From positions 1-6,514 of the forward strand of contig CANBQQ010000190.1 of the NCBI GenBank assembly GCA_947371715.1: a stretch of DNA of 6,514 nt, given 5' to 3'. How positions within the stretch are numbered: the stretch's first letter is position 1; each line of letters begins with the position of its first letter. Position numbers and translations under genes: made by a program. Under the pieces are notes generated by a model that did no database searches, had not been told where the DNA came from, and was given only the letters and a program-made list of their open reading frames with translations. Source of the stretch: Flavipsychrobacter stenotrophus (GTDB taxonomy: Bacteria; Bacteroidota; Bacteroidia; Chitinophagales; Chitinophagaceae). Below, in pieces: positions 6,222 through 6,514 of the stretch.

Positions 6222-6514
6222 ATGACAGAAAAAGTAAAGAAAATAGAGCGGCAATATGTGCTCTCGGACAGTTCGGTAAACGTGTATGGCTTTCGTTTAC
6301 TTACTTCAGGCTATCAGCTTGATGACTACAGGAAAAACCCGATTGGCTACTACATGCACCGCCGCGAAGAGGGCATAGCACTGAAGTGGGAAGACCTGCG
6401 TATAGAAGACGATAAAGTTATTGGTACGCCCGTTATAAACCTGAGTAATGCACGCGGCACACAGATGTGCGATGAGGCAGAAAACGGGTTTCTTAATGCG
6501 GCATCGGTAGGGCA
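6222..6514 (+). CDS. Phage prohead (capsid maturation) protease, N-terminal part; runs off the window
   Basis: The 97 visible codons resemble the N-terminal half of the HK97-type prohead proteases (peptidase family S78) found in Bacteroidota prophages. In that family a serine protease cleaves the scaffold or delta domain of the major capsid protein during head assembly. Visible landmarks are the opening strand VLSDSSVNVYGFRLLTSG, the NPIGYYMHRREEG segment with His46 as the probable catalytic histidine, the KWEDLRIEDDKVIGTPV strand pair, and ENGFLNAASVG with Ser95 as the probable nucleophile. The ATG at 6222 is preferred because it is the first ATG after the predicted promoter and gives the expected N-terminus. 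The reading frame stays open upstream but has no ATG close by. The terminase and portal genes that normally precede this gene are not present in the 500 bp upstream. The assignment is from remembered family patterns, not a search. Confidence 0.72.
   Translation, partial: MTEKVKKIERQYVLSDSSVNVYGFRLLTSGYQLDDYRKNPIGYYMHRREEGIALKWEDLRIEDDKVIGTPVINLSNARGTQMCDEAENGFLNAASVG

Noticed and set aside
5996..6223. 75-residue open frame on the minus strand
   Set aside because: It runs through the inverted repeat and the whole 51-bp palindrome, has no recognisable domain or start signal, and its composition reflects the A/T tracts.

Overview
The window looks like Bacteroidota DNA. The evidence is a secreted multidomain protein ending in a type IX secretion (T9SS) type A sorting domain, start codons with no Shine-Dalgarno sequence and A/T-rich leaders, and a promoter resembling the Bacteroidota TTTG / TAnnTTTG type. 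The domain style (NHL propeller among Ig-like repeats, 'NACGTATDT' repeat signatures) is common in environmental Chitinophagales/Sphingobacteriales-like bacteria. I cannot fix a genus from sequence alone.

Layout. Positions 1-258 are non-coding. They begin with a sequence that recurs inverted at 6067-6113 and contains a perfect TTATCCACA-type DnaA-box sequence, then a pair of short direct repeats 20 bp apart and a weak candidate promoter. Positions 259-5694 encode one giant exported protein of 1811 residues: signal peptide, PKD/Ig-like modules, Big_2-like modules, an NHL-type beta-propeller of about six blades, a tandem array of seven ~75-residue Ig-like units, and the C-terminal sorting domain. 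A textbook intrinsic terminator follows at 5718-5755.

Positions 5761-5938 hold a compact MITE-like element with imperfect terminal inverted repeats, internal hairpins and a possible TAA target duplication. After a stretch with nothing recognisable (5941-6066) come the inverted copy of the window-start repeat with its DnaA-box sequence, a T tract and a 51-bp nested palindrome. About 10 bp further on is a good Bacteroidota-type promoter whose -7 region overlaps a 13-bp perfect palindrome. It drives a gene starting at 6222 that runs off the window and resembles the N-terminal part of an HK97/S78-family phage prohead protease.

The two genes have unrelated jobs: a surface or secreted adhesin-like protein and a capsid maturation protease. 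The window therefore probably lies at a prophage/host boundary, or shows a cargo gene inside a phage module. The inverted repeats and the large palindrome sit at the junction and are the least explained part of the sequence.
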